In this document: positions 33,355 to 43,069 of the stretch, in pieces
How positions within the stretch are numbered: the stretch's first letter is position 1
Layout of the letters: every line of letters starts with the position of its first letter
From: JBBDYD01 sp040901865
GTDB taxonomy: Bacteria; Bacteroidota; Ignavibacteria; UBA10030
Direction: 5' to 3'
Assembly (NCBI GenBank): GCA_040901865.1
Contig: JBBDYD010000142.1
Location: forward strand, 1 to 64,000
Length of the DNA stretch: 64,000 nucleotides
The notes under the pieces: generated by a model
What the model was told of the DNA's origin: nothing
Databases searched by the model: none
What the model saw: only the letters and a program-made list of their open reading frames with translations
Translations under genes and position numbers: made by a program

Positions 33355-36225
33355 ATGTTCAGGTCCAAGCTTTATTGGAGGGTTTTTGCAAACTTCGCGT
33401 TGCTGTTGATCCTTCTGACAGCAATGACTTTCTTGACTCTCAATATCTTGTCTCAAATCGAGCGAAGCTATGGCCTGGCGGCGGGCGATGTCAAGGTTCT
33501 GAATAACCTCCATCGCCTCACCGCGATCCTCACGGATACCCCGGTTGCCGCCGATGATTATGCGATGACACTTACCGAAGAATCCAAAACGCGGTATGAA
33601 AGCCTATGGAAAGAAATTGACGGGCAAATTGCGATGATTCAACGCGACCTGAGCGACTCGCTGATGATTGCGTCTTTGCGCAATATCCGCGGGTACTACT
33701 TCCAGTGGATGGAAAACGTCGGAGACAAGAAGATGTTGCTCGCGGAGCAACGGGAACAAAACAAGAATTTCAATGCTGAGTTCGTTGCCCTGAGCGAGGT
33801 CGAATCACGAAACAGGTATCTCGAAAACGCCCTTTCCCAACTTCGGGAACTTCGACGGCGCCTTGCCGGCGGTCAGACGAGAAGTATTGAACTCGCCAGC
33901 AACCTGAGCAGGACGATCGGCGATTTCATCGGTCTCGTGAACATTCTTATAGCGGTTTTTGCCATAGCGCTCGGCTTTGTTCTCACGCGCTCCATCACAA
34001 ACCCCGTCAGGCTTCTGAAGGTTGGCACCCAGAAGATGATGGCCGGGAAATTTGAGCCCATTGAGCTGAATCGTACCGATGAGCTGGGAGAACTCGCTGC
34101 TGATTTCAACCAAATGGCGGCGATGCTCGGAAACACGTATACCCGCCTCAACGCGTATTCAGAACTGGTAACCGCCCTGAATAGTCATGTGGATATTCAA
34201 GACGTTGAGATCTACAGTCTGAATCTGATTTGTCATCATGCCAATGCAAATGTCGGAGCGCTCTACCTCTTGAACCGGCAAACCGATATGCTCGAGCTTT
34301 CTGCAGGGTATGCCCTCCGGGCGGGCGGACCGCAGAAAAGCTTCGCCATCGGAGAAGGCATCCCCGGACAATGCGCCAAAGAGCTTCGCACGGTTGAAAT
34401 TTCAGACATACCCCCGGATTTGGGATTCTCCATCGATACGGGACTTGTGGAAGTGGCCCCACGGTATCTGATAGCCGCTCCGGTGATGTTCCAGGATCGA
34501 CTGCTCGGCGTACTCGTGCTGGGGTCCATGGCACCCTTCGATGAACTGAAAAAAGATATTATTCATAACTCCGTTCCGCAGGTCGGTGTCGCTCTTACGA
34601 ATGCGAAGAACAATGATGCGGCCCTGAAACTCTCGCGGGAAATTGCGGTAAAAAACGAAGAGCTGAACAAGAAGAATTCGGAGCTCGAAAAGGCCTACAG
34701 GGTAAAATCCGAGTTTCTCGCCAGCATGTCTCATGAACTTCGCACACCGTTGAACTCCATCATTGGATTCAGCGCGGTACTCCTCGGCCCGACGGGGGAT
34801 CCGCTGACGGCGGATCAACACATGGCTCTCGAAAAGGTCCTGAAGAACGGCAAACATCTTCTACAATTAATTAACGACATCCTCGACTTCTCAAAACTCG
34901 AGGCAGGACGCATGACGGTCAACGTCGAGTCAGACAATGTGGCGAATATCATCTCCAACACGGTAATGACCGTTGAAATGCTTGTGAAACAAAAGGGCCT
35001 GGTGATGCGCCAGGAAATTGAACCGGGACTCCCGATCCTGAATACAGACATTCTCAAGGTCAAGCAGGTTATTGTCAATCTTCTGTCCAACGCCGTCAAG
35101 TTCACGGAACATGGAGAGATCGTTCTTACGGTGAAAAGCGAGCCACAGGCAAGGATTTCCTTCGCTGTCAGGGACTCGGGGATCGGTATAGAGGAAAAGA
35201 ACCTTCCCCTGATGTTTCAGGAATTCCAGCAGATCGACAGCAGTCATTCGAGAAAGTACAAAGGAACTGGGCTTGGCCTCCCGATCTCACGCCGGCTGGC
35301 ACGGATGTTGGGCGGCGACCTCCTGGTCGAAAGTACCTTCGGCAAGGGGTCGTTGTTCACGTTGACGATTCCCGTCGTGTTTACCGTTGATGCTGTCAAA
35401 GAGATCAAGCCGGTTTCTTTGCCCCAGGCGTCCGTGACAAAGGATTTCAAAACCACGCCCATCGCACTTGCGGTCGCACGAACGATTGGGCCGGATACAG
35501 GGACAAGGATACTCTGTATTGACGACGACCCGGATGCAACGGAAATTCTGCGATCCTACCTGGTGCCCGACGGATACAATGTGACTGTTGCGTTTTCCGG
35601 TGATGAGGGAATCAAACTCGCCCGCACGATGAAACCCGCCCTTATTACTCTGGACATTATGATGCCACAGAAAGACGGATGGCAGGTGCTCCGTGAACTC
35701 AAACGGGATCCGGCAACCAAGGATATTCCGGTGATTATCCACTCCATGATTGACAATAAGCCGCTTGCAATGTCCCTCGGGGCCATCGACGTGATGCCCA
35801 AGCCGGTCGATTCACGTCAGCTGCTCCAACGAGTCCAAAAAGTGGTCAAATCCGATGATCAATTTGTTCTCGTCGTTGACGACAATAAAGATTATACACA
35901 GGCGATGAAAGAAATGCTTGAAGTTGAGGGCTTCAGCGTTCGTGTGGCAAACAGCGGTGAGGAAGCGCTCGAGGAACTGAAGAAAGCCGTCCCAGCCGTC
36001 ATCTTTCTGGATGTCGTAATGCCGGGAATGGACGGGTTCCAGGTTGTTCGCCGGCTTCAATCAAATGACGCGTGGAGGAAAATTCCGGTCGTGATCCTGT
36101 CCGGGAAAGAATTGACAGACCGGGAACGCGATATGCTTCAATCGTCCATTACGGAAGTCATAAACAAAGATGATTCCAAGGAAGCGATAGCAAGTACAGT
36201 CAAAAGAATCCTGACATCAGTGTAA
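33355..36225 (+). CDS. hybrid sensor histidine kinase (CHASE3-like, HAMP, GAF, HisKA, HATPase, REC, REC)
   Basis: 956 residues. Transmembrane helices at about 11-32 and 192-212 flank a periplasmic helical sensor resembling CHASE3. HAMP follows at 213-265, GAF at about 270-415, and a coiled-coil at 425-452. The H-box is SMSHELRTPLNSIIGF (His460), the N-box NLLSNAVKFT (Asn579), with G1 DSGIGI and G2 GTGLGLPISRRL. Two REC domains close the protein (Asp767 in TLDIMMP; Asp886 in FLDVVMP). REC1 ends in MPKPVD; REC2 has NKDD where Lys-Pro is usual. All kinase motifs are intact. ATG 33355 has aaggaga upstream. Central kinase of the cluster. Confidence 0.93.
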   Translation: MFRSKLYWRVFANFALLLILLTAMTFLTLNILSQIERSYGLAAGDVKVLNNLHRLTAILTDTPVAADDYAMTLTEESKTRYESLWKEIDGQIAMIQRDLSDSLMIASLRNIRGYYFQWMENVGDKKMLLAEQREQNKNFNAEFVALSEVESRNRYLENALSQLRELRRRLAGGQTRSIELASNLSRTIGDFIGLVNILIAVFAIALGFVLTRSITNPVRLLKVGTQKMMAGKFEPIELNRTDELGELAADFNQMAAMLGNTYTRLNAYSELVTALNSHVDIQDVEIYSLNLICHHANANVGALYLLNRQTDMLELSAGYALRAGGPQKSFAIGEGIPGQCAKELRTVEISDIPPDLGFSIDTGLVEVAPRYLIAAPVMFQDRLLGVLVLGSMAPFDELKKDIIHNSVPQVGVALTNAKNNDAALKLSREIAVKNEELNKKNSELEKAYRVKSEFLASMSHELRTPLNSIIGFSAVLLGPTGDPLTADQHMALEKVLKNGKHLLQLINDILDFSKLEAGRMTVNVESDNVANIISNTVMTVEMLVKQKGLVMRQEIEPGLPILNTDILKVKQVIVNLLSNAVKFTEHGEIVLTVKSEPQARISFAVRDSGIGIEEKNLPLMFQEFQQIDSSHSRKYKGTGLGLPISRRLARMLGGDLLVESTFGKGSLFTLTIPVVFTVDAVKEIKPVSLPQASVTKDFKTTPIALAVARTIGPDTGTRILCIDDDPDATEILRSYLVPDGYNVTVAFSGDEGIKLARTMKPALITLDIMMPQKDGWQVLRELKRDPATKDIPVIIHSMIDNKPLAMSLGAIDVMPKPVDSRQLLQRVQKVVKSDDQFVLVVDDNKDYTQAMKEMLEVEGFSVRVANSGEEALEELKKAVPAVIFLDVVMPGMDGFQVVRRLQSNDAWRKIPVVILSGKELTDRERDMLQSSITEVINKDDSKEAIASTVKRILTSV

Positions 36226-36244
36226 TTCACGGGGACATTCTGCT

Positions 36245-37366
36245 ATGAGTAACGACACAAAAATAGATCCTGTTATCCTGGTGGTCGATGATACGGAAGA
36301 TAACCTCGACCTCCTGGAATTTGCGCTCAAACGAAAACCGGTACAAATGCTCAGGGCCAACAGCGGGAAAGAATGCCTGACGATGGCAAAGGACCTTCAG
36401 CCGGACGTGATCCTGCTGGATATTCAAATGCCGGAAATGGACGGCTTTGAAACATTGAAACGCCTCCGTGAAAATCCGGCTACGGCAAAGATTCCCGTGA
36501 TTTTCCTTACCGCCCAGCGAAAAGACCCCGAGAGCATCGAGGCTGGTCTCATGATGGGTGCAGATGAGTACCTGACGAAGCCGATTGATACCGACGAGCT
36601 GCTCGTTCGCACAAAAACCCTCGTTCGGTTGAAACGGATGGAGACAGAGCTGGAGCGGACGAAGGCCGATTTCATGGCAATGCTCGTTCACGACCTCCGC
36701 AGTCCGCTTGCAGGCATCAAGGATGTGATCGAATTCTTCCGGGAATTGGAAAAAGCCGGCGGCGGGTTGACTCAGGATCACTTTACGCTCCTTGCCGCCT
36801 CACAGGAATCCGCAGAGCGCATGCTTCAACTTATCAACAATCTCCTCGATATTTCAAAATTCGAAGCCGGAAATATTACTCTTCATAAGGAATTGGTCCA
36901 GTTGCGCCAGATCGCGGAGAGAACAGCCAAACAAATGGATTTCCAATTTCGCCAGCGAAACGTCACGCTTCGCCTTGAGATTGGTGAAGGCCCGGCGGTG
37001 TCAGTCGATGCAGCAAAGGTGGGTCAAGTGTTCATGAACCTCCTCAGTAACGCTCTGAAATTCACCGGAAGCGGTGGTCACGTGGAGGTGACGATTGAGA
37101 ATTCAGAAATGAAGATCGACGGACAGTTTAGGAAGGGAGTTTCGGTTTCGGTAACCGACAGTGGAATGGGAATACCGGCGGAGGAACTCCCCCGGATTTT
37201 TCAGCGGTACAAACAGGCATCGACGGCAAAAAAAGTCCGGCAAAAAGGAACCGGACTTGGTCTCGCGATTTGCAAGCTTATCGTTGAGGCGCATGGCGGA
37301 ACAATCGGAGCAGAAAGTGAAGTCGGAAAATCCACGACATTCCGGTTTACGCTTCCCCTTTCATAA
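36245..37366 (+). CDS. REC-histidine kinase (soluble)
   Basis: 373 residues. REC at 8-128 (VVDDTEDN, Asp59 in ILLDIQMP, Lys in YLTKPID), a short helical linker, HisKA with MLVHDLRSPLAGI (His149), then HATPase with NLLSNALKFT, DSGMGIP and GTGLGLAICKLI. All motifs are intact. There is no membrane segment, so it is likely driven by phosphorylation of its REC domain. It begins 19 bp after the hybrid kinase and precedes a REC protein with a degenerate kinase half. Start ATG 36245, no strong ribosome binding site. Confidence 0.92.
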   Translation: MSNDTKIDPVILVVDDTEDNLDLLEFALKRKPVQMLRANSGKECLTMAKDLQPDVILLDIQMPEMDGFETLKRLRENPATAKIPVIFLTAQRKDPESIEAGLMMGADEYLTKPIDTDELLVRTKTLVRLKRMETELERTKADFMAMLVHDLRSPLAGIKDVIEFFRELEKAGGGLTQDHFTLLAASQESAERMLQLINNLLDISKFEAGNITLHKELVQLRQIAERTAKQMDFQFRQRNVTLRLEIGEGPAVSVDAAKVGQVFMNLLSNALKFTGSGGHVEVTIENSEMKIDGQFRKGVSVSVTDSGMGIPAEELPRIFQRYKQASTAKKVRQKGTGLGLAICKLIVEAHGGTIGAESEVGKSTTFRFTLPLS

Positions 37367-37384
37367 TTATTAATCGAGGACTTT

Positions 37385-38461
37385 ATGGTTGGAAGAGTAC
37401 TTATTGTTGACGACGAAGACACCCTGCGCCTCACGATCAAAACGCGCCTTGCCGCCGCCGGCTTTGAAACCAACGGTGCGGTCGATGGCGAGGATGCTCT
37501 TGAAAAGCTGAAACAATCCGCATTCGACGTTGTCCTGCTGGACATCAATATGCCAAGAATGGACGGCATCACGGCCTTGGGACTCATCTCCGAAATGTAC
37601 CCCAAAACGGATGTGATTATGCTGACAGGGTTTGCGGATTTCACCACGGCCATCGAATGCCTGAAAAAGGGAGCAAAGGACTACCTGGTGAAACCGATCG
37701 ACACAACAGAGCTCATCACCCGGATGAAATCTCTGTTGCGTGCCCGGAATTCCGAAACGGCGCTGGGTGATTTGAAACGCGTCCTGAGCTCCTTCTTGCT
37801 CGACGAGGTCCTTGGGAGCATTCTCCTGGCAAATGGACTCGTCCATGCATTGAAAGGGGATAAGAGCGGGAAACTTTCAAAGGACCAAAGCCAGCTTCTT
37901 GGTTCACTTGAAGAGGGCATTCAGGGGCTTGTAGCGAGGTCGAAGGAGATGATTGATCCGACTCAACTCAGCGGAAAGTCGGCGCCTCTGCCTGCGAAAG
38001 CTGTCCTGCTCTCGAATGTTCTGGGAAATGCGATTAAGCCTTTGGAGGTTGCTGCAAAGCTCGGAGGTGTGCCTTTGAACTTCGATGGCAATGCGAAAGG
38101 TCAGAAAATTGAAGGCGACGCAGCCAGTCTTGAACGGGCATTCCGTCATATCGTGGGGGCGGCCCTCCAATTATCCGGAAAGGGCACGACGATCGACATC
38201 AAAGAGTCAAAGTCCGGTACGCACGCTGGTGTGACGATCACCCTGAGCAAACCCCCGGAAGGCGCTCAAAAGGCGATCGACCGAAGCCTGAAACAAGTCG
38301 ACGGGGCGGGCCAAAAGGGAGCGCCGTTGGAAGACCCCGCCGTACTTCTCCTGGCAGCGCGGCAGATTATCGAAGGACATCACGGAGTGATGAAGATTCA
38401 ACGAGCAAAAAATGCTGTCACAATACACTGCGAACTTCCGGTTCGGCAGAACGCGCGCTAA
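37385..38461 (+). CDS. REC domain fused to a degenerate kinase-like domain
   Basis: 358 residues. The REC domain is complete (IVDDED, Asp53 in VLLDINMPRMDG, Thr in MLTGFAD, Lys in YLVKPID). The rest follows the shape of a kinase: helices at 130-190 where HisKA should lie, then a HATPase-like half. The H-box is absent; the N-box position reads RHIVGAALQLSGKG with no Asn; G1 is lost; and the G2 position reads LLLAARQIIEGHHG without the Gly motif. It therefore should not bind ATP in the usual manner. It may act as a phospho-regulated partner of the intact REC-kinase directly upstream (18 bp). Confidence 0.82.
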   Translation: MVGRVLIVDDEDTLRLTIKTRLAAAGFETNGAVDGEDALEKLKQSAFDVVLLDINMPRMDGITALGLISEMYPKTDVIMLTGFADFTTAIECLKKGAKDYLVKPIDTTELITRMKSLLRARNSETALGDLKRVLSSFLLDEVLGSILLANGLVHALKGDKSGKLSKDQSQLLGSLEEGIQGLVARSKEMIDPTQLSGKSAPLPAKAVLLSNVLGNAIKPLEVAAKLGGVPLNFDGNAKGQKIEGDAASLERAFRHIVGAALQLSGKGTTIDIKESKSGTHAGVTITLSKPPEGAQKAIDRSLKQVDGAGQKGAPLEDPAVLLLAARQIIEGHHGVMKIQRAKNAVTIHCELPVRQNAR

Positions 38462-38502
38462 TCACAGACGGTCGCCGGAAGCTGCTACCACGGCAAATTT
38501 TT

Positions 38503-39243
38503 ATGGATGAGAAGAAAACAGACATCGTGAAACTTGTGTACCGTTTTGATTTTGAAGACGGTCCGGAGAAGGACTTTGCTATTGAGCTCGAAGCCGAATC
38601 CCTGAGCTTGATTCTCGAGGGCAACCAGCCCAAGCCCGAGTGGACACGATTGAAGTACCACCAGTGCGAGAATTGTCCATTGCCGGATTCGGTCGAATAT
38701 TGTCCGGTGGCGCTGAACCTCGCGAGCCTGGTTGAGTCGTTTCAGGATTCCATTTCCTTTGAAAAAACAAAAGTGACCGTCGAAACGAAGGAACGTGTAT
38801 TTGTCAAGGATACAACTCTTCAAAAGGGGCTCAGCGCTCTGATTGGAATATACATGGTGACCAGTAACTGTCCCGTCATGGATTGGCTGCGTCCCATGGT
38901 GCGCTTTCACCTTCCGTTTGCCACATCGCGGGAAACGGTCTACCGGGCGGTCTCCATGTACCTGACGGCACAATTCTTTATTATGCGAAAAGGGGGGGCC
39001 CCCGACTGGGATATGAGGAATCTTTCTGAGATCTACAAGGCAATCTCTGTTGTCAACCGCGGCATTTCAAAGCGGATCTCGAATGCCTCAACCAATGACG
39101 CCAATGTGAACGCTGTCGTGATTCTCCATTCCGTCGGCGAATCCCTGCCGTACATGATCGAGAACGGACTGAATGAGATAGAACCGCTCTTTTCCCATTA
39201 CGTTCGTCTATTGGAGGAATTTCAAGCTCTGTCACGGCCATGA
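38503..39243 (+). CDS. conserved-looking hypothetical protein with Cys motif
   Basis: 246 residues, soluble. An N-terminal beta-rich part (LVYRFDFEDGPEKDFAIELE) leads into HQCENCPLPDSVEYCPVALN, a C-x2-C-P plus Y-C-P cysteine cluster that could bind a metal, followed by a helical C-terminal half (GIYMVTSNCPVMDWLRPMVR). It resembles DUF6901-type proteins as I remember them, but I am not certain. It ends the signalling run, 42 bp after the REC-pseudokinase and 165 bp before the pilus-like genes, so it may be the output partner of the phosphorelay. Function unknown. Confidence 0.7.
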   Translation: MDEKKTDIVKLVYRFDFEDGPEKDFAIELEAESLSLILEGNQPKPEWTRLKYHQCENCPLPDSVEYCPVALNLASLVESFQDSISFEKTKVTVETKERVFVKDTTLQKGLSALIGIYMVTSNCPVMDWLRPMVRFHLPFATSRETVYRAVSMYLTAQFFIMRKGGAPDWDMRNLSEIYKAISVVNRGISKRISNASTNDANVNAVVILHSVGESLPYMIENGLNEIEPLFSHYVRLLEEFQALSRP

Positions 39244-39341
39244 ACCATTCTTCCCCGGATCATCCGCTTGTAACCCCTCCTGTGAGTCGCGTCACAAAAC
39301 CCGGCCCCCAGATGCGGTATCCTGCTACGTTCGGATTTTCA

Positions 39342-39369
39342 CGCGAGCTGCCTCCTCCCACGGCTCGCG
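39342..39369. repeat. hairpin between signalling and pilus-like genes
   Basis: cgcgagc (39342-39348) pairs with gctcgcg (39363-39369) around a 14-base loop. No T-run follows, so termination is unlikely; it may slow read-through or mark a processing site ahead of the gene at 39408. Confidence 0.35.
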
Positions 39370-39407
39370 CCCCCTTCATGAATCTCTCCTTTGCGGAGTA
39401 ACTACTA

Positions 39408-40751
39408 ATGCCCCAGACAGCCGGTTCAGAATACAGAATTCAGGCGCGCGATCAATCGGGGCGGGTTGTTCAGCGATTCATTTACGCAACTTCCTTTTTC
39501 CAGGCACGGAAGAAAGCCAAGACCATTTGCGAATTGAATCGCTCCATCCTCGTTTCTCTTAAGAAGAAAAGGACCTATAACTACAGCGTACGCCGCGGGA
39601 ACAAGGAGATCACCGGCGTTCAGAGCGCCTACTCTCGTCAGGAAGTGATCTCGGCTCTTGAGAGGCTGGGATTCAAGGTTCGATTTGTCCGTATCGCCTT
39701 CGACTTCAAGATGGCGGCGTCCACCGGCGAGATCGTGTCGTTCATAGCCACCAGCGCCAAGCTTCTTGAACAAAAGATGCCGTACACCGAAGTGCTGCGG
39801 ATTATGTCCAACAACGTGAGGGACGGGCACCTCAAGACAGCTCTTCGGGATATCATTCAGGATCTCAAGAACGGTGTCGATTCGAGAGAGGCCTTCGCCC
39901 GGCAGGGGAAGGTCATCGGGGAGCATACCGCTTTGATGCTGGGCATTGCATCCAAGAGCGGCAATATGATCTCGATTTTTCAAAGCGTCTCACAGCTTGT
40001 TGAGCGTCAGGCGGATTTCAAAAAAGGACTGACCAGCTCGTTGATTCTCCCTGCGGTGACGTCCCTGACCCTCCTTGGCGCAATCGCTTTCTATGTCGTG
40101 TATCTTCTTCCGCAAATGGCGGAAATGCTTTCCCCGATGACATCGACGATGCCGCCACTCACAAAGGCAACACTTGAAGTGAGTAAATTCATCCAGGAAA
40201 ATATTGTCTGGCTCGTAACGTTGAGCCTTCTCATGATCGGCGGTTTCTATGCCTATCTGTTCTCTGTCCCCGGGCGAATGGCATTTCACCGGTTTGTCAT
40301 TCGAGTTCCCTATATTGGCCGGATTCTCCGCAACACGAGCGTCGAGATCTTCTGCCGGGTTCTCGGTATTGTCTACACGAGTTCCGGTGAGAACATCGAC
40401 GCAATTCGTCTCGCCGGCGAGGCATGCGGCAACAGGTATCTCGACAAACAGATTAAAACCATTGCGGTCCCCCTGATGTTGAAATACGGAACGGAACTTG
40501 CACACGCCCTTGAGCAAACAACGTTTTTCCCCGAAATGGTTGTTTCCCGGTTCCGCACAGCGGGAGAAACAGGAGATGTCAAGGCAACTTCGACGCAGTT
40601 GGCGGATTTTTACCAAATGGAGAACCAGTACTCCATGAAGAACCTGGTGAGCTTCATCGAGGTTACAATTTCCATGATCATCATGGTGGCCCTCGTATTT
40701 CTTACGTATCTTTCATCGGAAACCGCCACCATCCGCGTGGATAAGTACTGA
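39408..40751 (+). CDS. type II secretion/type IV pilus inner-membrane platform protein (PilC/GspF)
   Basis: 447 residues. An N-terminal extension of about 110 residues holds two small alpha/beta segments (YRIQARDQSGRVVQRF, YSRQEVISALERLGFKVRF), followed by two GspF domains: VSFIATSAKLLEQKMPYTEV, MLGIASKSGNMISIFQSVSQ and a repeat with FCRVLGIVYTSSGENIDAIR, FRTAGETGDVKATSTQLADF. Three membrane helices lie at about 215-240, 270-290 and 415-440. PilC/GspF proteins anchor the assembly ATPase, which is encoded directly downstream (2 bp gap). No prepilin peptidase gene is in the window. Confidence 0.9.
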   Translation: MPQTAGSEYRIQARDQSGRVVQRFIYATSFFQARKKAKTICELNRSILVSLKKKRTYNYSVRRGNKEITGVQSAYSRQEVISALERLGFKVRFVRIAFDFKMAASTGEIVSFIATSAKLLEQKMPYTEVLRIMSNNVRDGHLKTALRDIIQDLKNGVDSREAFARQGKVIGEHTALMLGIASKSGNMISIFQSVSQLVERQADFKKGLTSSLILPAVTSLTLLGAIAFYVVYLLPQMAEMLSPMTSTMPPLTKATLEVSKFIQENIVWLVTLSLLMIGGFYAYLFSVPGRMAFHRFVIRVPYIGRILRNTSVEIFCRVLGIVYTSSGENIDAIRLAGEACGNRYLDKQIKTIAVPLMLKYGTELAHALEQTTFFPEMVVSRFRTAGETGDVKATSTQLADFYQMENQYSMKNLVSFIEVTISMIIMVALVFLTYLSSETATIRVDKY

Positions 40752-40753
40752 CC

Positions 40754-42538
40754 GTGAAGAAACCCAAGAAAGAATTCGGCGAAGTCCTTATTGAGAAGGG
40801 TATCATTACACCTGATATCCTCCTGAACGCCCTTGATACGCTCAGTAAGGAGACCCAGAAGAACAGGCGCAAGCTTCCGCAGGTTCTTGTCGAGGATTAC
40901 AATGCCGACCGGAACAAAGTCTATCAGCAGGTTGCAGATTTTTACGCATTCAAAACGCTTGATATGGCCAAGTATACGATTGACGATACAGTGCTGGCGT
41001 TCGTGCGAAAGGAACTCACCGGGCTGCCGGTTTCAATCCGCGAACTTGCCGTTGAACACCAGGTGCTTCCGTTCATGGTCGATCCGGAAAACCCGGAACG
41101 CTTGTTTGTCATTACACCCGATCCGACAAAATCACCTGTTCACCTGATCGCGCGCACATTTCCGTATCGGAAGTTTGAAATCTTCTATGCGAACTTTGAT
41201 CAGTACGATGATCTCTGGAAGCGCGTTAATATCGGGCGGTCAACGTATAAGGATAAGGAGTCATCACTCCGCAATGAATCGTCGTTGTCCGGAATTGAAG
41301 AGGACGCAGAGCTGTACGAACAGGTCCTTGAAGAAGAGATCAATCGGAGCGGACTTGTAGATTTGGTGGAGAATATTTTCATGGATGCCGTGAGGACCGG
41401 TGCCAGCGACATCCACGTCATTCCGCGTGGCGAACGCACGACGGAATTCCACTTCCGGGTCGATGGGAAGCTTTCTCTCTGGTACACCCACTCGGAGTCG
41501 AGAGCTGAAGCCGTTGCGGCGGTGGTGAAGGACCGGGCGATGAACATAGACCGGTTCGAACGCAATACGGCGCAGGATGGGTTTGCGCAATTTATCATCG
41601 ACAAGCGAACTGTGCGATTCAGGGTTTCGGTGATCCCGGTTGTCGGAAAAGAACTCAGAAGCAAGCTTGAATCGATCGTCATTCGTGTCCTTCAGGAACC
41701 GACCGTTGGAAACTCAATTGAAGAACTGGGATTTGAGTCCTATTCGCAGGAGAGTTTTGTCAAGGCGATCAAAAAGCCGTACGGTATCGTTATCGTCACC
41801 GGACCGACGGGAAGCGGAAAGAGCACGACGTTGGTGGCGGCTCTGCGAGCGGTGATGGATTCAACCGTGAATGTGATTACGGTTGAGGACCCCGTTGAAT
41901 ACTTTATCGATGGAGCAAGACAGGTCAAGCTGAATCCCAAACTTGATTTCGAGGGAGCATTGAGGGCGATTCTTCGCCACGACCCCGATATCGTCATGGT
42001 GGGTGAAATCCGCGATCAGATTACCGCAAACATCGCGGTCAAGCTTGCGAACACAGGCCATCTCACGTTCTCGACGCTGCATACAAATGATGCTCCCAGC
42101 GCTATTTCGCGGCTGTACAAAATGGGTGTTGAACCATTCCTGCTCGCCTATTCGATCAACATAGTTCTGGCCCAGCGTCTTTTGCGCAAGCTCTGTACAA
42201 AATGCAAGAGCCCGATCAACGAGCCGGATGTTGAAGCTCTCAAGCGGATAGGATTGACTGAAACGGAAATCAAGGAGTCGACATTTTATCGGGCGATCGG
42301 TTGTAACGATTGTCATGGCGGATACAAAGGGCGCAAGGCAATTCACGAAGCCCTGTATTTCACAAAAAATATTCGAAAGATCATCCTTGCGGCAGAAGGA
42401 TTGGTCGATGATGAAAAACTGCGCGCGCAGGCGATTGAAAACGGAATGAAAACTCTGCGGCACGCCGCGCTCGGACTGCTGAAGAACGGCATTACATCGC
42501 TGGAAGAAGTCGCCAGCGCCACGGTGGAGGATGAATAG
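40754..42538 (+). CDS. type II secretion/type IV pilus assembly ATPase (PilB/GspE)
   Basis: 594 residues from GTG 40754. An MshEN-like N-domain (FGEVLIEKGIITPDILLNAL; VADFYAFKTLDM) precedes the ATPase: DIHVIPRGERTTEFHFRVDG, Walker A GPTGSGKSTT, Asp box ITVEDPVEYFIDGARQVKLN, Walker B ILRHDPDIVMVGEIRD, and His box FSTLHTNDAP. A four-Cys zinc site CTKCKSP with CNDCHGGYKGR is complete. It powers pilin or pseudopilin assembly with the PilC protein encoded just before. All catalytic motifs are intact. Confidence 0.94.
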   Translation: MKKPKKEFGEVLIEKGIITPDILLNALDTLSKETQKNRRKLPQVLVEDYNADRNKVYQQVADFYAFKTLDMAKYTIDDTVLAFVRKELTGLPVSIRELAVEHQVLPFMVDPENPERLFVITPDPTKSPVHLIARTFPYRKFEIFYANFDQYDDLWKRVNIGRSTYKDKESSLRNESSLSGIEEDAELYEQVLEEEINRSGLVDLVENIFMDAVRTGASDIHVIPRGERTTEFHFRVDGKLSLWYTHSESRAEAVAAVVKDRAMNIDRFERNTAQDGFAQFIIDKRTVRFRVSVIPVVGKELRSKLESIVIRVLQEPTVGNSIEELGFESYSQESFVKAIKKPYGIVIVTGPTGSGKSTTLVAALRAVMDSTVNVITVEDPVEYFIDGARQVKLNPKLDFEGALRAILRHDPDIVMVGEIRDQITANIAVKLANTGHLTFSTLHTNDAPSAISRLYKMGVEPFLLAYSINIVLAQRLLRKLCTKCKSPINEPDVEALKRIGLTETEIKESTFYRAIGCNDCHGGYKGRKAIHEALYFTKNIRKIILAAEGLVDDEKLRAQAIENGMKTLRHAALGLLKNGITSLEEVASATVEDE

Positions 42539-42544
42539 AACCCC

Positions 42545-43069
42545 ATGAACCTCGGTCAAACAATGCTCAGTGCCGCGACGCTCGTCGTCCTGGCGGTGCT
42601 CGTGCTCAATGCCAATCGCATGATTGTCCAGGGTGAACAGGACATTGTCAAAGGCGAGACCTTCGATATCGCGGTGAATTATGCCCAGGCATTGCTGACA
42701 GAGATCAGCAGAAGGAAATTTGACACATATTCTGTTGATTCGGGATACCAGGCGACTTCGGACTTTACATCACCATATTCCCTTGGTCCGAATTCAGAGG
42801 AGTTGTCACTGGTCAGTCCCTGGCCCGACGTGGCGCCCTTTCGGTCCAAATACGCCTACGACGACGTCGATGACTATCACGGCTATCAACGCACTATCAA
42901 TGTCGACGTGGTCCAGGGATTGAAGCTGTGGGGTGAGGTGTATTATGTAACCAATACGAATCCGAATAGCAAAACCACTACGAAAACCTACTTCAAACGC
43001 GTTATTGTCTACGCCCAACACCCCTCGTATCTCAACACCATTTCTTTCAGCACGCTGGTTACAAACTAG
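42545..43069 (+). CDS. membrane-anchored pseudopilin-like protein 1
   Basis: 174 residues. A single N-terminal hydrophobic helix (QTMLSAATLVVLAVLVLNAN) directly after MNLG is followed by a charged stretch and a soluble beta-rich domain. A short leader ending in Gly before Q-T would fit a prepilin-like site, but the Glu normally at +5 is Ser, so processing by a standard prepilin peptidase is uncertain. It lies 6 bp after the PilB/GspE gene and directly abuts the next small membrane protein. Likely role: structural or minor subunit of the pilus-like machine. Confidence 0.65.
   Translation: MNLGQTMLSAATLVVLAVLVLNANRMIVQGEQDIVKGETFDIAVNYAQALLTEISRRKFDTYSVDSGYQATSDFTSPYSLGPNSEELSLVSPWPDVAPFRSKYAYDDVDDYHGYQRTINVDVVQGLKLWGEVYYVTNTNPNSKTTTKTYFKRVIVYAQHPSYLNTISFSTLVTN

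Noticed and set aside
41861..42559. 232-codon minus-strand frame
   Set aside because: Antisense to the PilB/GspE ATPase gene; residue pattern reflects the reverse complement of a conserved gene.
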